DNA of 64,000 nt from Karstenula rhodostoma CBS 690.94 (GCA_010093485.1 MU001508.1:1130051-1194050); one strand, 5' to 3'; shown: positions 11,589 to 23,153, counted from the first letter of the stretch. Notes: generated by a model not told the origin, from the letters alone. Numbers and translations: made by a program.

Positions 11589-12156
11589 CACGATACCCAT
11601 TTCATGCGCAATTCGGATTATTTTCGGTACTATTCGAGCGAGTACATATGAAGCGGGGTGTTCCTTTAGTCATGATTCCCAGAGGACTCGATCCATGTAT
11701 GTGCCACGCTGTGGCACTTCATGTTCCCATGGCTACCCATTGCGCACCACTTAAAGTGACATACAATGGTGAGCAGACTGCTCCGACTCGTCTCATCGAT
11801 ATTTTTAGGCGAGCAAACAGTCTTCCAAACGTTTATGTGCGACGTGGGACGGCAGGCGCGCACTATCCGCATACAGGGATCCCGCCCAGCAACGGCCCAT
11901 CACTTATACAACTCATATTCTCACTTTTCCACGTTATCGTCTGATATTCTGGTCACCGCCTCAAGCAAACATCGCCATAAACTACTCCCCCTCCCTCATC
12001 ACTCCTCCTCATCGCCGCAAACCTTTGGCACCCCACCGAGTTCCTTTACTGTGTTTTGCTGCGGCTTGCAAAAGCGCGCAAAGTATCACATTTGATCGCC
12101 GCAAACCGTCTCATCACCAAAGCTCGCGCTCATTCAGATCTGTTGTCGCCGCCGCC
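11589..12156. other. Intergenic region with R1 repeat copy
   Basis: Contains the 3' end of the zinc-finger gene and the promoter of the BTB gene. A copy of dispersed repeat R1 (12030-12086) lies about 70 bases before the BTB start codon and may contribute to its leader. Confidence 0.5.
12030..12086 (+). repeat. Dispersed repeat R1, copy A
   Basis: Matches the R1 core seen at 14863, 34637, 44679 and 61322. Shared words are CACCGAGTTCCTTTACTGTG, TTTTGC and GCGGCTTGCAAAAGCGCGC. This copy stops short of the GAGTCAAC end found in the others. Confidence 0.75.
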
Positions 12157-13254
12157 ATGGGACGAAAACGGAATTTCGATGAGTTCATGCGGTCGATGAA
12201 GTCGTAAGTCTTCCTTCCAACTGTCCGAACCAGGGACTAAGATCATATCAGGTTGCTCGAAAATGGAGAGCATTCCGACTTCAAAATCACATGTCGCGGC
12301 AAGACCTGGAACGTGCACAAGCCGATCTTGTGTTCGCAGTCCGCATACTTCGAGGCTGTTGTCCGGTTCGGCGGCATGGTACGTAGTTTAGGCAAACACG
12401 CACGCGCAGTCGCTAAGCTGTACAGGAAACCAGCACGGGTGTGCTCGACCTACCAGAGGAAGATCCCGAGATCTTGGGCTATATGATCCAGTTCTTGTAC
12501 AATTCGGACTACGAACTTCCTTCGGATAAGGATTCTGGACCGTGGTGGGTGAGGCCAGATTGGAGGAAGGCCAGGAAGAGTGACATGCTTATGTGGTGTA
12601 CTGGACTTCAGCTTGACGAACCTGAAGTCAAGAGACATATAGACAACCTTTGCTGGATATTCTCACCCCGCTTTATGACCCAGCTGATGGAGGCGCATCC
12701 TAGGCTCAAAGAAGTAAGTCTTTCTTCGCTACCATACCGCACATGCACATGCTTATGGATTCTACGCTCAGGTGCCGAGGTCCAAAGTGTCCACAGTCGA
12801 CGGCGCCACATTCCAACCTGTGCTCGATTTGCTCACAAAACTCTTCAGTGCGAATAAAAATGACATATACATACTGGACTACCCTCCCGCGGCCAACTCC
12901 CACAACGCCTGGATTCACGCGCACCTGTACGCCATCGCCGACAGATACGACCTACCCACTCTCAAAGAAACGGCGGCAGGCCGGTTTGAAAAGAGCTTGA
13001 AATCCATGTTCTCGGGCATCGAGTTCCACGAGGCCGTGGGCGTAGCTTTTACCACCACCCCGGACACTGACACGACCCTGAGACAGATGGTGGCAAAGCA
13101 CATCTACGAGGAGAAGAGTATCTACGGGTGGTACTCTCAGCTTGACGCGTGTATGGGGGAGGTACCCGGCTTGGCACACCACGTGTGCAAGTACGAGTGG
13201 TCGTTGATGAAGGGGCGGAAGATGGGTGGTAAGCCGGCGTTGCAAGACGAGTAG
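12157..13254 (+). CDS. BTB/POZ domain protein
   Basis: Four exons (12157-12203, 12252-12378, 12426-12713, 12772-13254) encode about 314 residues. The BTB core is plain: HSDFKITCRGKTWNVHKPIL, then SAYFEAVVRFGGM, then VLDLPEEDPEILGYMIQFLY near residue 75. The C-terminal half, with IADRYDLPTLKETA, is the usual helical BTB back end of fungal paralogues. Such proteins commonly dimerise or act as Cullin-3 substrate adaptors, but no partner domain (Kelch, MATH) is present. The start codon sits in a GCCGCCATGG context, close to the ideal initiation sequence. Confidence 0.88.
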
Positions 13255-14479
13255 GTTTGCGGAAACGTCGGAGAAGTTACAGTACTTGGATAGAAGTCTG
13301 AGTATGATCGGCTTACGTATTGCCTACCCGGGGGTATCACTGTACTGAGACTTTGGTCCTGGTACTATACGGCTACGCTGGAACAGTGGAACACAACCCG
13401 ATGACAACTAATAGTCTCGTGGAGAGCACACCGAGCGTCAGTATGTCTGTTTCCAGGACAATCGCGTCTTTCCTCTTCTGAAAAAATTGTTACTTTGAAA
13501 AACGTCATATCAACACATCAATGACTCGTTTCCCTGAACGTGTGCTACATTGTTTTAACAAGGTGATATGCTACCATTTCCGCTACCTACATGATTAAGC
13601 CATGATGAGAATAAGATCAGCCACCCGACGCATGTCGATAACTCCACCCAAAGAGAGTTGCTCATGAAACTTCGACTCAAATTCGATAGACCTTGGGCCA
13701 CCGAATGTTTAACAGTTAAAGATGCAGTGGCGCGGAGTGCTGCACTTGTCTAGCATGAACCATTCTCCTCTTCATTACCAGGAGGGAGAGTGCGGAGGGG
13801 CGCAACATGTTAGGCGGCCTGTCGCGGGTTTTGGTTTTCGGGGTCGAGGATTCTGAGGGCGGCGTATTGAGTGGATTGACGGGTGGAGCGGTGCTGTCCA
13901 GTGCGTGCAAAGAAGTCCAAAAGAAAATTTGGCTATCAGCGGTGCCCACGCAACACCCTCGCGCATGAAAATACTCATACCTGGCTGACGTGAGGAATAC
14001 TACCTGTCATCCTGAGCTTCAGTGTTTCACGACGGAGCAATTCACAACGCACAAAACACCTTCTGTGGGGTTTAGACAGGACGCGAAAAAGACCTCTAGG
14101 GAAAAAAAAAAGAGGTTTATATTTCTCAAGTCATTTGGCTGCATGCCGGCCTAACAAAAGAAGCTCTTTGCGAGGTACCAGGTGCGCCATGCGCTGGGTA
14201 TCTTTGTTCCGCGCCAGAATCACTCTTGCAAGTACGTACACAGCCATGCCATTGCAAACATGGCGACTTTTCAGAAGGCAAATTTTAGTCAAGCTGAAGA
14301 TAAGATAAAGCTCCGATCGAAATTAGAGTTGCAAACGCCAAAGGCGCGATGGTCGAAGCACCGGTCAGTTCGCCCGCAGTCCGGTCTCCACACTGCTCCA
14401 CAACCCGAATCCACCGAGGCATGGCCACTACTCCTGTGTAACTATGGAATCTTTTTATCAGAAATCGAAGGACTCTAGT

Positions 14480-14790
14480 GCCTTGTCATAGAACTCAAAT
14501 AATACCTTCGGGGTACCTGATCCTTCTCAGTCACGTGGTCGCTGAGCTAATAACAGTTAGATTTTGATACTAGCATACCTTCAACCATCAGACATTTTTT
14601 CAGTCATGTGATATCTGAGCGAACTACAGACTGGCTGGATACTCAATATAGATCTATTATTGGCTTGTCGCGACGCTTGGCAGCAGGTAACTAAAACACC
14701 TGATGGCAGAAGGTAGCTCTCTAATCATCTCCTACGACACGTGACTGAAAGGATCTGGTGCTCCGAAGATTGTGTTCTGATCAAGGTTTT
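14480..14790. mobile_element. MITE-like palindromic element
   Basis: The left arm (about 14500-14590) and the reverse complement of the right arm (about 14695-14775) align over roughly 80 bases. Shared blocks are CTTCGG, GATCCTT, CAGTCACGTG, TACCTTC and CCATCAG in the same order. Similarity appears to extend outward through a CCTTG...TCA...AGAAC block. A third copy of the CAGTCAYGTG block lies between the arms near 14601. There is no coding capacity. The size of about 300 bases and long imperfect inverted arms suit a non-autonomous DNA transposon; no target-site duplication could be fixed by eye. Confidence 0.6.
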
Positions 14791-14862
14791 ATAGCGGGCC
14801 GTTAAGCCTTCCTTACTTACCTAGCTTCATCGATCTAATACTTTATTTGATATTACTATTTT

Positions 14863-14997
14863 GACACCCACCGAGTTCCTTTACTGTGTTTTGCCGTGGC
14901 TTGCAAAAGTGCGCGAAGAGTCAACAATCGAGTTTGTATTTTGTCTTTTTATTCCATAGGAAACTACTTGTGGTTCGCGTCGACAATCACAAAACTT
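14863..14997 (+). repeat. Composite repeat: R1 joined to R2 (copy B)
   Basis: R1 occupies 14863-14935 and runs from CACCGAGTTCCTTTACTGTG to GCGCGAAGAGTCAACAATCG. It passes directly into a diverged R2 segment (about 14936-14997) with AAACTACTTGTGGTTCG and CGACAATCACAAAAC. This is the only copy in the window where R1 and R2 are adjacent, so both may derive from one larger element. Confidence 0.65.
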
Positions 14998-16115
14998 TGG
15001 AACTCAGTTGCCCTGGCCTCATTGGAGGTTCACTCGCCTTTGCTGTTTTGGTCGACGTTGCAATACTTACGTTCAATAGAAAGTACCAAGTAGGTACCAC
15101 AGGCGCGTTCCACGAGCGTCTCGCCAACCACACATGTCCTGTACGACAACCTTCAGGACCATCCCTCGGCGTCTACGAGAAGATGCCGTCCATGCACGCA
15201 GGCGGTGACATCGCACAGACGCGTTGAAAGTCCCGGGGGACAATGCACGCGAAATATGTTCGTCGACGCGCATTGTTTACCTAGGTACCGAGGATGTTCA
15301 TGTACACATGTCTTCTACGGCGCATTCTGTGACGGTGTGCGCGAATTGCAACCACAATTCATCTCATACATACAAACCCAAGTGCATGCGCGCATGAAAT
15401 GGATCGCCCCGTGCACGATGGATCTGCGGCGAAGCTTCAGTTTGCGGAGAAGAGCAGGGTTTCTCCATATTGCGCTAACGAAATCGGGACAGCGGCGTGC
15501 ATGAGCCCCTTTGTTCTGCCGCCAATTTGCGCAATATTCCCGAGGCTGGACGTTGCGCCTACATCCTGCTCATATTGCGGCACAGTTCGACGGTCGTGTG
15601 CTTCCTCGTGTTTCTTCATGTTTTCTTGTGTTGCCTCCAAAGTTCTGTTGTGCATATCCGTACGACTTGTAACGCGCCGTCGCAAATCATTGATCCACAT
15701 TACCGTTAACCTCGCGCTCAAACCGCGACCCCAAACTCTGCGCCTGCCGCTGCATAGCTCCTTTACGATCCTCGTTGTGTGACAACGGGTCCATTTTAAA
15801 TTGGGCCAATCCTGTGGGTAACTTAATCACGACTCTGGTGTACAACACCACCCCAACAGTGATGCACAGACAACGTTCTCCTCGAATCGCGTGTCAGATA
15901 ACAAAAAATATCATGTCAGAGCGTCGAGATTCCGTCCTGTTGATTGGTAGCCCTCCTCTACCACGCCACCGAACCTTTCCCAAGCGACCCGGTTGCAATA
16001 TTGAATGCCCAATTCTTCAGGCAGTTGGCGTCTAATTTCTAAACACCCTTGCTCTTGTGGCGTCAATTATAGAGGCTTCCCGAACATCCGCTTAATTGCA
16101 TACGGGAGCTGGAAG

Positions 16116-16122
16116 TATAAAC
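16116..16122 (+). promoter_or_regulatory. TATA box of the CFEM gene
   Basis: TATAAAC lies about 130 bases before the CFEM start codon at 16249, a plausible TATA distance for a filamentous-fungal gene with a short leader. Confidence 0.4.
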
Positions 16123-16248
16123 AAGCCAGTGTAGAATCGCAATTCACCCTGTGTTCATCGCCATCCATCCGCGTACTCAACCACAGTCATTCTTGTCTGT
16201 AGTAGCCACTCTTTTCGGTGCCAACCCCTTACGGTCTTTTTAGTCAAA

Positions 16249-17083
16249 ATGAAGTACATTTTCACAATTGCTGCCCTTGCAGCCCTCACTGCCGCCCAGA
16301 GCATCGCCGACCTTCCGTCTTGCTCTTTGTCTTGCGTGGTCTCTGGTGTCTCCAGCATTGGATGCTCGGCCACTGACTTTGAGTGCTCATGCACCAAGGC
16401 GGACCAGCTAACCCCTGCCGTACGTCGCCTCGTATATAATGCTGGTCACGCAAGCTAATCCCATATCAGGTCACTCCCTGTGTGCAGAAGGCGTGCACCA
16501 GCACGGCTGACCAGGTGAAGGTCATCACCGTCCTTGAGGGCCTTTGCGCCGCCGCTGGGTTCCCCATCGACGTTCCCGTTCACGCTGCATCCAGCTCTGC
16601 TGCCCCTGCTCCCTCTTCTGCGGCTCCCCAGTCTTCGGAGGTGGCCAGCAGCAGCGTTGCTCCCACTATCCAGACCTCTGGTATGTGCTCTATCATCGTT
16701 CTCAAACGTATATCAGACAACTAACACCCGAACTAGTTCCGGCTACGCCTTCTCTGACCGACATCGTCATCCCGAGCACCAACTACGCTTTCCCCTCCGC
16801 CACTGAGGAGTCGTGTGTCGTTGTTACCGTCACCGTCACCAAGACCCCCAGCTCTGCCGTTGCTCCCTACCCAACCGGCCCTGTTGGTACTGGCGTAACG
16901 CCTGTTGTTCCCTCTGGCACTGGCGCGCCGCCCGTTGTTCCCTCTGGCACTGGCGTGCCGCCTGTTGTTCCATCTGGTACTGGCGTACACTCTGCCCCTC
17001 CACCTTACTTCACTGGCGCCGCTACTGGTCTGAAGGTGCCCGCCGTCGCTGGTCTCATGGGCTTGGCCGCTCTCGTCCTATAA
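16249..17083 (+). CDS. CFEM-domain GPI-anchored cell-surface protein
   Basis: Three exons (16249-16419, 16470-16680, 16737-17083) encode about 242 residues. A signal peptide (MKYIFTIAALAALTAAQ) leads into a CFEM domain with eight cysteines: LPSCSLSC, IGCSATDFECSC, then after the first intron TPCVQKAC and GLC. The middle is Ser/Ala/Pro-rich and likely O-glycosylated. A 30-base minisatellite repeated about three times encodes the ten-residue unit PPVVPSGTGV (about 16885-16985). The hydrophobic C-terminus (VAGLMGLAALVL) fits a GPI-attachment signal. CFEM proteins serve in haem/iron acquisition, adhesion or virulence; which applies here cannot be told. Confidence 0.9.
16885..16990 (+). repeat. 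30-base coding minisatellite in the CFEM gene
   Basis: About three near-identical 30-base units differ at single positions (for example GTAACGCCTG, GCGCCGCCCG, GTGCCGCCTG starts). Each unit encodes ten residues, so gain or loss of units keeps the reading frame. Confidence 0.75.
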
Positions 17084-17960
17084 ATTTCATGACAGGGGCT
17101 AAATGCAGCCATGGGATGATGGATTCGGGTGCGATGGGCGATATGCTGGAGGAATGGGTATATTATAATGTTTAAACATGAAGATTTACATGGAGCATTC
17201 CATTACATTCACTGCTGGATATTCAGACAAGAACATCCCTTTCGCACACATTCCTTCGCCCTAGTCCTCGTGATGATCAGGCCTGAAGCATCGCGCAGAA
17301 GAGGACAGAGACTGATGTCAGGAGTTTGTGGTGCGCTAGTTGCAAGACCGCAACATCCACACCTCCTGCTTCTGCTTGCACCGTCGTGCCATACCCCTCC
17401 TCCCCCAGCTTGGTTTGACAATTTTGACTGCAAGGCTAATGAGATCCTCCCAGAGAACCAATTGTATAGTTTCGATGCGGGAGCAGGCGCGATTGCGGCG
17501 GTAGTAGCCAGAGGACGTGGGAGAGACACCGGCGGCCCTAAGGAATGCATGCGTGGGTCCTTCCACGGGAGGCGCGGTCTGCGCATTCGCTCGCTCGCTC
17601 CTCGCTCATCCTCCTCTTCGTGTTTCATCGGCTTGCAAGACTTGTTACCTGCCGCCTCTCGTCGTACAAATGACCTTTCTATCCGCGCGGATCAGCAAGG
17701 GCGGATGGGACTTCTCATTCCACAATCTCACATCGGCAAACTCGGATACCACGGATAACGCGGTTGAGTAATGCCAACTTCCTACCCCATTCAATTCATA
17801 AAACCCGATCATGGACCTTCGTATCGGTCGTCTCGTGGATCACATTCGTTCCCTTCCCCCTGCACTCTTTTACACGCTAGTTGCTACGAACGAAAATTAC
17901 TCATATTTGTTTTGTTTCTGATTTGAATTCGTTACTTCTCTTCTTCCCTGTGTCGCGAAG
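17084..17960. other. Intergenic region, nothing recognised
   Basis: 877 bases between the CFEM and WSC genes. Several ORFs of 60-200 codons cross it, but they overlap in conflicting frames and lack any known domain. Confidence 0.4.
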
Positions 17961-18982
17961 ATGAAGCCTTTCGCTTGGATGGTGGCTGGCCTTGCGGCAA
18001 AGTCATTCGCAACCAGGGCGAACGTGTTCGCTCCGAAGGGCCTCGTTGGAAGAGCCGAGGAGGCGACTGCTTTGATTTCAGGATGGCGTGACTTGGGTTG
18101 TTACTCGTACGCAACGACTCAACCACCAAGGTTGTACACGTGCAGTTGTTAACAAGCAAATAGTGACGACGCCAACAACCTCACGCTCGGGGATCTCACT
18201 ACTGGAAGTTATGTCTTGCAACAGGGAGCCTTTGTCGCACTTAGTACCAACTCCCCCGATACGTGCATGAATTACTGCAATGCGCGGGGATACAGCTTCG
18301 CTGGTGTTGAAGCCGGAACCAACTGCTGTACGTCTTGCTTCACGTTATACAATGGTGTCGTGTTGAGCTGACACCTTCGATACAGTTTGTTCCAGCCGTA
18401 CCCCAGACTCACTTCTCTCCGGACAGACGGGATGCAACCAGGCCTGCCCAGGTCCTAACGAGGCGGAGACGTGTGGTGGCTTGAACCGTATCCAGGTTTT
18501 CACTAACGACGTTCCGTATCCCTACGCGCAACCGAAGACCTCGGGGCTCCAGACGGACTGGACCTATCAAGGCTGCTACACGTACGTATATATAGCTCAC
18601 TTAGTTTATAAGACGATCGGATGCTAACGATTTGGTGCAGCACGACACCAGAGTCCCCCGTACTTCAAGCTGACTCCGCCGATTTGAGTGTCATCGGCGC
18701 CGGCGGTACCCAGTGCATTGATTACTGCAGTGGACAAGGGTACAATTACGCGGGTACGGGCAACGGATACGAGTGCTGTGAGTCATGGTCCCTTTTTCAA
18801 CCTCTCGGTCTACATGTTTTGTCTTCGAGACTAAATACGAGAAATCAAATGCAGGGTGCGATAATGATATCCAAGGTGGAAACACACTCGACCCGACCCC
18901 GAACCAATGTGTGCAACCGTGCACAGGCAATACGCAAGAGGCGTGTGGCAGCCCTCAGCGCAATGCCGTTTATGCCAGAGAG
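17961..18982 (+). CDS. Secreted protein with two WSC domains (3' end uncertain)
   Basis: Five exons (17961-18106, 18164-18327, 18386-18581, 18641-18777, 18855-18982) join in frame to about 257 residues. After a short hydrophobic N-terminus come two WSC cysteine modules. The first runs from RDLGCYSDDANN through SPDTCMNYCNARGYSFAG and FCSSRTPDS to NQACPGPNEAETCGG. The second runs from YQGCYTTTPESP through TQCIDYCSGQGYNYAG and WCDNDIQGG to VQPCTGNTQEACGS. WSC domains bind cell-wall glucans or mark stress sensors and secreted carbohydrate-active proteins. After residue 257 the frame stays open to 19318, but GTACGT at 18983 matches the donor used in earlier introns. The true C-terminus, and any transmembrane tail, could not be settled. 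Confidence 0.75.
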
Positions 18983-19882
18983 GTACGTCCTTTTCCTTTT
19001 AGTGTCTGTGTGCTGTGCTTGTGCATGCGTATTAGACAGAGAGGTATTATGGGAGAAGTGAAATTCAAGTCTTTGGTACTCAATGCATCTTACGAGCTCG
19101 GCGGTCCAGTGATGTATGTCCCTCTTCCATACACAGATGTGCATGCGCACAAAGAAGTCATCACTGCAAGCTTTGTCCACGTGCCCGAAAAGTTGTGTTT
19201 GCCTGGCTCGTTTTTCCTTGTCGACCTGCCGCTGCCATCTGCAACTCAATTGTCAAGACTATATCCATTACGCCGTTCGCCGTCTCATCACTGCAACCAC
19301 TTCCGTGAACAGAACTAGGAATTTTGAACTCGTCAATGTACCAAGACCAAAAATGAGCAAAAAGCCTTTGTGGAGGGACTTGAACATGATCGCGTCTACA
19401 TCCCATGGGAATTCCATTGGTTATTTATTTCGACCACTCACAGCTTCATCCATACAGGCGACTCGTCCAATGCTAGAATGTTATCCTGTTTCGTTCATTG
19501 TTCAGAGCACTCTACTATAGAGAGATATCTTTTTGTAAGCACTCCAGTACTCGTCAATTACAATTCCGTCTTTACATCACATCACAAAAGTTATTCTATA
19601 ATATTGAATGATAATTCGAACTTCATTATGTGGATACTATTTGAAACTTGACGTCTTGAGTCGCCAGGAATATCGCCCGATCGAAGGCTGGAGCCGGGGC
19701 TCACTCACCCTCACTACTATAACAGATGCGGTAGAGGTACCCCAAAAGGTATTTTCCCTCGGAGGCATGATTTTACCGGTGATTATTTCCAGTCTGACTT
19801 ACGCTTGTGAAAATTCGAGTATCGCCTCTGCTCTTCCACGCCTCTTGCTGTTTCATCTCAAGCGACGACTCCGTCACGTCTA
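18983..19882. other. 3' region of the WSC gene and intergenic DNA
   Basis: Either the last exon(s) of the WSC protein or its 3' untranslated region lies here. The in-frame extension to 19318 has no recognisable domain. The rest of the stretch to 19882 shows no gene. Confidence 0.4.
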
Positions 19883-20986
19883 CTAGTACCTCAGGCCATC
19901 CTTCAGGAAGAATTCCTCTTCTGGATCATGCTTACAGAGATTCGTAGCGATGTGACCCGGAATAGCCTTGAGACTCACTTCGACGTTTGGGTACGTCGTA
20001 GCGAACGAAACATCATTCTCAAGATTCCTAATCAAATTCCGATCAGCAGCCAGTGTGGAAAGATGCCCATACAATCGAGGTGCGATCCTCCAGTCTGTGT
20101 GTGCCTGACCTTGCCGCGCAGCCGAGTCTGCGGTGCTGAGTACATTGAGAAAAGCTTCACGCTGTGGACTGTCTTCAATCCATTCAGATACTCCGAAGTG
20201 CACGGTGACTCGACGTCGCATCCCGTCTTGTAATTGTACAGTGTCCAGAAGATTGACGACTTCTTGTAGCCTCAATGCCAGTGCATGGAACTGCTCTTCG
20301 TTGAGGTAGCCAACGTGGTACGCGGGCAAGCCGCTCACGTAGAACGAGAGGTGTACATTCTGCATGTATGCCAAGGCTGTCAGGCTCGTGCAAATTTCAG
20401 GCGTAAGCTCCGAATGCTTCTTCTGTTGGAGGAGTTCCCAGGAAGAATCAATCATCGAAGCGACATCCATGGGGACATAGACGGTAGTGCAGCGCTCGCG
20501 AAACCACCAAACAGCCTCCGAAAAGATTTGATTGTTGGCGCGGAGAATGTTGAAACCATGGTTCAGATGGAAGCCAGGGTTGTGAGTGAAACACAACTGC
20601 GCAGGCGCCATGCCGTTCGGGGGGTACGGGCGTTGTACGATCTGATAGAAATTCATTGCATACTCATAGATCATTCGCCGAAGCTCCAATGGTAGCTCGA
20701 GGAAGGAGATCCGCTGCTTGTTCTTGCCTGTGATGCTCTCAGTGGCTTGCCTGAGTTTGCGACGCTTGGACGCTGTCTCCTCATACATGTTCGGTTCGTT
20801 GCCAAAGAAACTGCTGTGGACATACTTGACAAAGTGGCCACTCCTATTGACCATCGGAACAAGGTTGTTCGTTGGTGGGGCACCGTTCGTCAGTGGAGGA
20901 CCGTTCGTCAGTGGAGGACCAATTGGTGGGAAAGGACCCATTGGCAGGAAAGGACCGTTCGGCGGTAAAGATTGATTGTGGTTCAT
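19883..20986 (-). CDS. F-box-like hypothetical protein with Pro/Asn-rich N-terminal repeats
   Basis: A single-exon gene of 367 residues. The N-terminus (residues 8-40) is built of short repeats of GP-type units (PPLTNG twice, then related units), encoded by an 18-base repeat. After a basic RKLR stretch, residues about 95-115 read ISFLELPLELRRMIYEYAM. This is the LPxELRxxIYxY signature common in fungal F-box-like or lineage-expanded hypothetical proteins. The remainder is helical without a recognised repeat. A role as a ubiquitin-ligase adaptor is possible, but the motif alone is weak evidence. A TATATA sequence lies about 90 bases upstream (21076-21082). Confidence 0.75.
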   Translation of the reverse strand: MNHNQSLPPNGPFLPMGPFPPIGPPLTNGPPLTNGAPPTNNLVPMVNRSGHFVKYVHSSFFGNEPNMYEETASKRRKLRQATESITGKNKQRISFLELPLELRRMIYEYAMNFYQIVQRPYPPNGMAPAQLCFTHNPGFHLNHGFNILRANNQIFSEAVWWFRERCTTVYVPMDVASMIDSSWELLQQKKHSELTPEICTSLTALAYMQNVHLSFYVSGLPAYHVGYLNEEQFHALALRLQEVVNLLDTVQLQDGMRRRVTVHFGVSEWIEDSPQREAFLNVLSTADSAARQGQAHTDWRIAPRLYGHLSTLAADRNLIRNLENDVSFATTYPNVEVSLKAIPGHIATNLCKHDPEEEFFLKDGLRY

Positions 20987-21075
20987 GTCGAATCGAAGGA
21001 AAGTGACCTTTTGATTTGGTGGGGAGTTGTGTTAAGTGAGTGTTAGGAAAGATAGCGGTAGGGCGAGGTACCTTG

Positions 21076-21083
21076 TATATAAG
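21076..21083 (-). promoter_or_regulatory. TATA box of the F-box-like gene
   Basis: On the minus strand CTTATATA lies about 90 bases before the start codon at 20986, inside the 213-base gap that follows the PL4 gene's stop. Confidence 0.4.
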
Positions 21084-21199
21084 CAGGAACTGGTCGCCGT
21101 ATGAACGTTGTGCAGACACAAGGAGTAGTACGTGACCTGAAACGAATTCCAATGAGGTGACCACGAATTCACTGCTCGGGTTGCATAGTTCAGTTACAA

Positions 21200-23153
21200 T
21201 TATACCCACTCAAGCGCCACACTATCCCAAAGCCAACCTCGCCATTGTGTACTTGCGGTGACAGAAATGTCGACCTTGTTCTCGCCAACCTTCAACAGCT
21301 CCTTCTTCACATCCCACTGAAGATTCCTCCACTCTCCAGCCTGAGTCGCTCCACGGTAGGTATCTTGGCTGCTCACTAGTAGTACCGCGTTTGACGAGAT
21401 GTTTCCAATCTTCTCATTGTTGACCAGGATGTTTGATTTCGATCCGCTGGAAAACCCGGCAAGCGAGGTGTACAGCTTTGCACCTGTAGCAGACTCCGGC
21501 ACGCTCGTGAGGTTGAAGTTGATGGACCAGGTGCCGAGGTTGGACTGCCCGAAGTACCAGTCACTGCTGTGCGACTTCCCGACGGTGTATGTAAGGTTGC
21601 CGGGAGTTTTAGCGATGCGGCCGTGCTCGAAGGGGGTAGGACCGGAGAGGGCGAATCCTCTTGATGTTCGATCAAAGTCACTTTGTAGTTTAGCATACGT
21701 AGCAATGCCTTTGAGAATATCGCATTTCACACTTACCCAATCTGGAAGATGCGTTTGCTCTTGTCGGTGACGGTCCATTTGAGGGACTTGAGATTTGTCT
21801 CCTTACGCTTGGTGACGACAACATCGTTCTGCAAAAATGAAGTCGTGACATCGGCAATACTTCCGCCGTTGCCCCATGCGTACAAGCCATAAGTACCAGT
21901 CCGCACATCCTCGATAGTGAACCGACCTTGCTTGTCGGCGTAAGCAGTGTAGTAGTAATCCTTGCCCTGGTCGGCCGTGCTGAGCACAGAGTTGCTGTCC
22001 CCGAGGAATACTGCAGCTTCGGAGGCTGGTCGCCCATCACTGAGGACCAACCTTCCAGATACTGAACCGCGAGCCTGGTATGCTGAGTCTTTGAACCACT
22101 CGTAAGGCCACGCCTTATCCTCTTTCTTCCACCGCTTGTCAGCATCGGCTTTGTTGCCATCATTCAGATACCTAGAAAATTGTATTAGATTAGCATGGTA
22201 CTTGACATGTATGGCATTGTGTTTCTTGGTAACTCACCATAGCCATGGGCCCCAGGTCTTCCCATTCGTGAAGTTGTCGCTGGATCGAGCGAGGTAGTGA
22301 GTACCGTGGATCATGTTCAATTGAACAGCATCGCCGGTCTTGGACTCGCGATGAACCTTCGTAGATAATTAGTCACTTTCTGTGAGATGCGCTTGATCGT
22401 GGTAGGTTCGTGCATACCATGAGCTCTTGTTTCAAATGGTCTCCATTGTAATAGTCTTTGCCTGGATTGATGTACCAGCTTCCGACTTCATCACCGTAGA
22501 CGCCGAAGTATGTTTGGTCTCTGACGAAAGCAGACCAGTCGTACTTGGTCAGGAAAGTGCCGTCTGCCTTCTGCCAGGTTTCATCCTGAACATTCGTGGC
22601 AGCTGCGTATTCTGACAATGGTGGCAATTCTCCGTCTTTGATATTTGTATGACCGTTTGGAAAGGACACGTTGTCCAGTCGCCATAACGTTCGGAACTCC
22701 CCAAGTGTCGGAAGGGCATGGTTTACAAAGTACTGGTGTGCGCCGGCGAGATCGTCGTGAATGACCCAGTGAAAATCTCCCTCCTTCGCGGTGAATTTGA
22801 TGTTGATCCAGTCTTTGCCAGAGTCGGCGATCGCTGCAGAGGTCCAAGTGAGATCAGACGCCGCGCCGTCTGGATTGGTGTCAGCTGCATTCGCACATCG
22901 TAGGCGGGAGAAACTCACTGTAGCTGACATAATGTCCAGTAGCTGTTGGTCCGACACGATCTTTTCCCTTGTACCAGAGCTTAACGCCATATTGGCGACC
23001 CTGCGTCATGTTCCAGATGCCATTTCCGATGACCCAAGTCGAGTTACCCAAATCTTTAAGGAAGCTCTTGGGTTTTGCCGCCCTAAGTTCTGCGGGCGCA
23101 GCAGAAGCGCAAATGGCGAGCGCAGCGACACCGACAAGCTGGAAAAGACCCAT
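21200..23153 (-). CDS. Rhamnogalacturonan endolyase, polysaccharide lyase family 4
   Basis: Five exons (22919-23153, 22418-22869, 22238-22356, 21737-22171, 21200-21680) join in frame to about 573 residues. A signal peptide (MGLFQLVGVAALAICASAAP) starts the protein. The N-terminal lyase domain runs from IGNGIWNMTQGRQYGVKLWY to the TWGPWLWYLNDGN region. It is followed by a fibronectin-III-like module (GSVSGRLVLSDGRPASEA) and a C-terminal jelly-roll module with SSDWYFGQSNLGTW and WRGWLWDSVALEWV. The order is that of fungal PL4 enzymes such as rhamnogalacturonan lyase A. These cleave rhamnose-galacturonate bonds of pectin RG-I by beta-elimination outside the cell. The first intron is 49 bases when the second AG is used, which restores HYVSYNGAASDLTW. 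Confidence 0.92.

Larger units (their letters stand above)
13255..16248. other. Gene-poor region with mobile-element remnants
   Basis: Three kilobases without a gene I can support. A 98-codon ORF at 14182 and others near 14886-15780 have no recognisable domain. The region holds a palindromic MITE-like element (about 14480-14790), a fused R1/R2 repeat copy (14863-14997), and a short A-tract near 14100. Confidence 0.6.

Noticed and set aside
18983..19318. In-frame C-terminal extension of the WSC protein
   Set aside because: The extension shows no WSC, linker or transmembrane character and follows a good GTACGT donor, so it is not claimed as coding.
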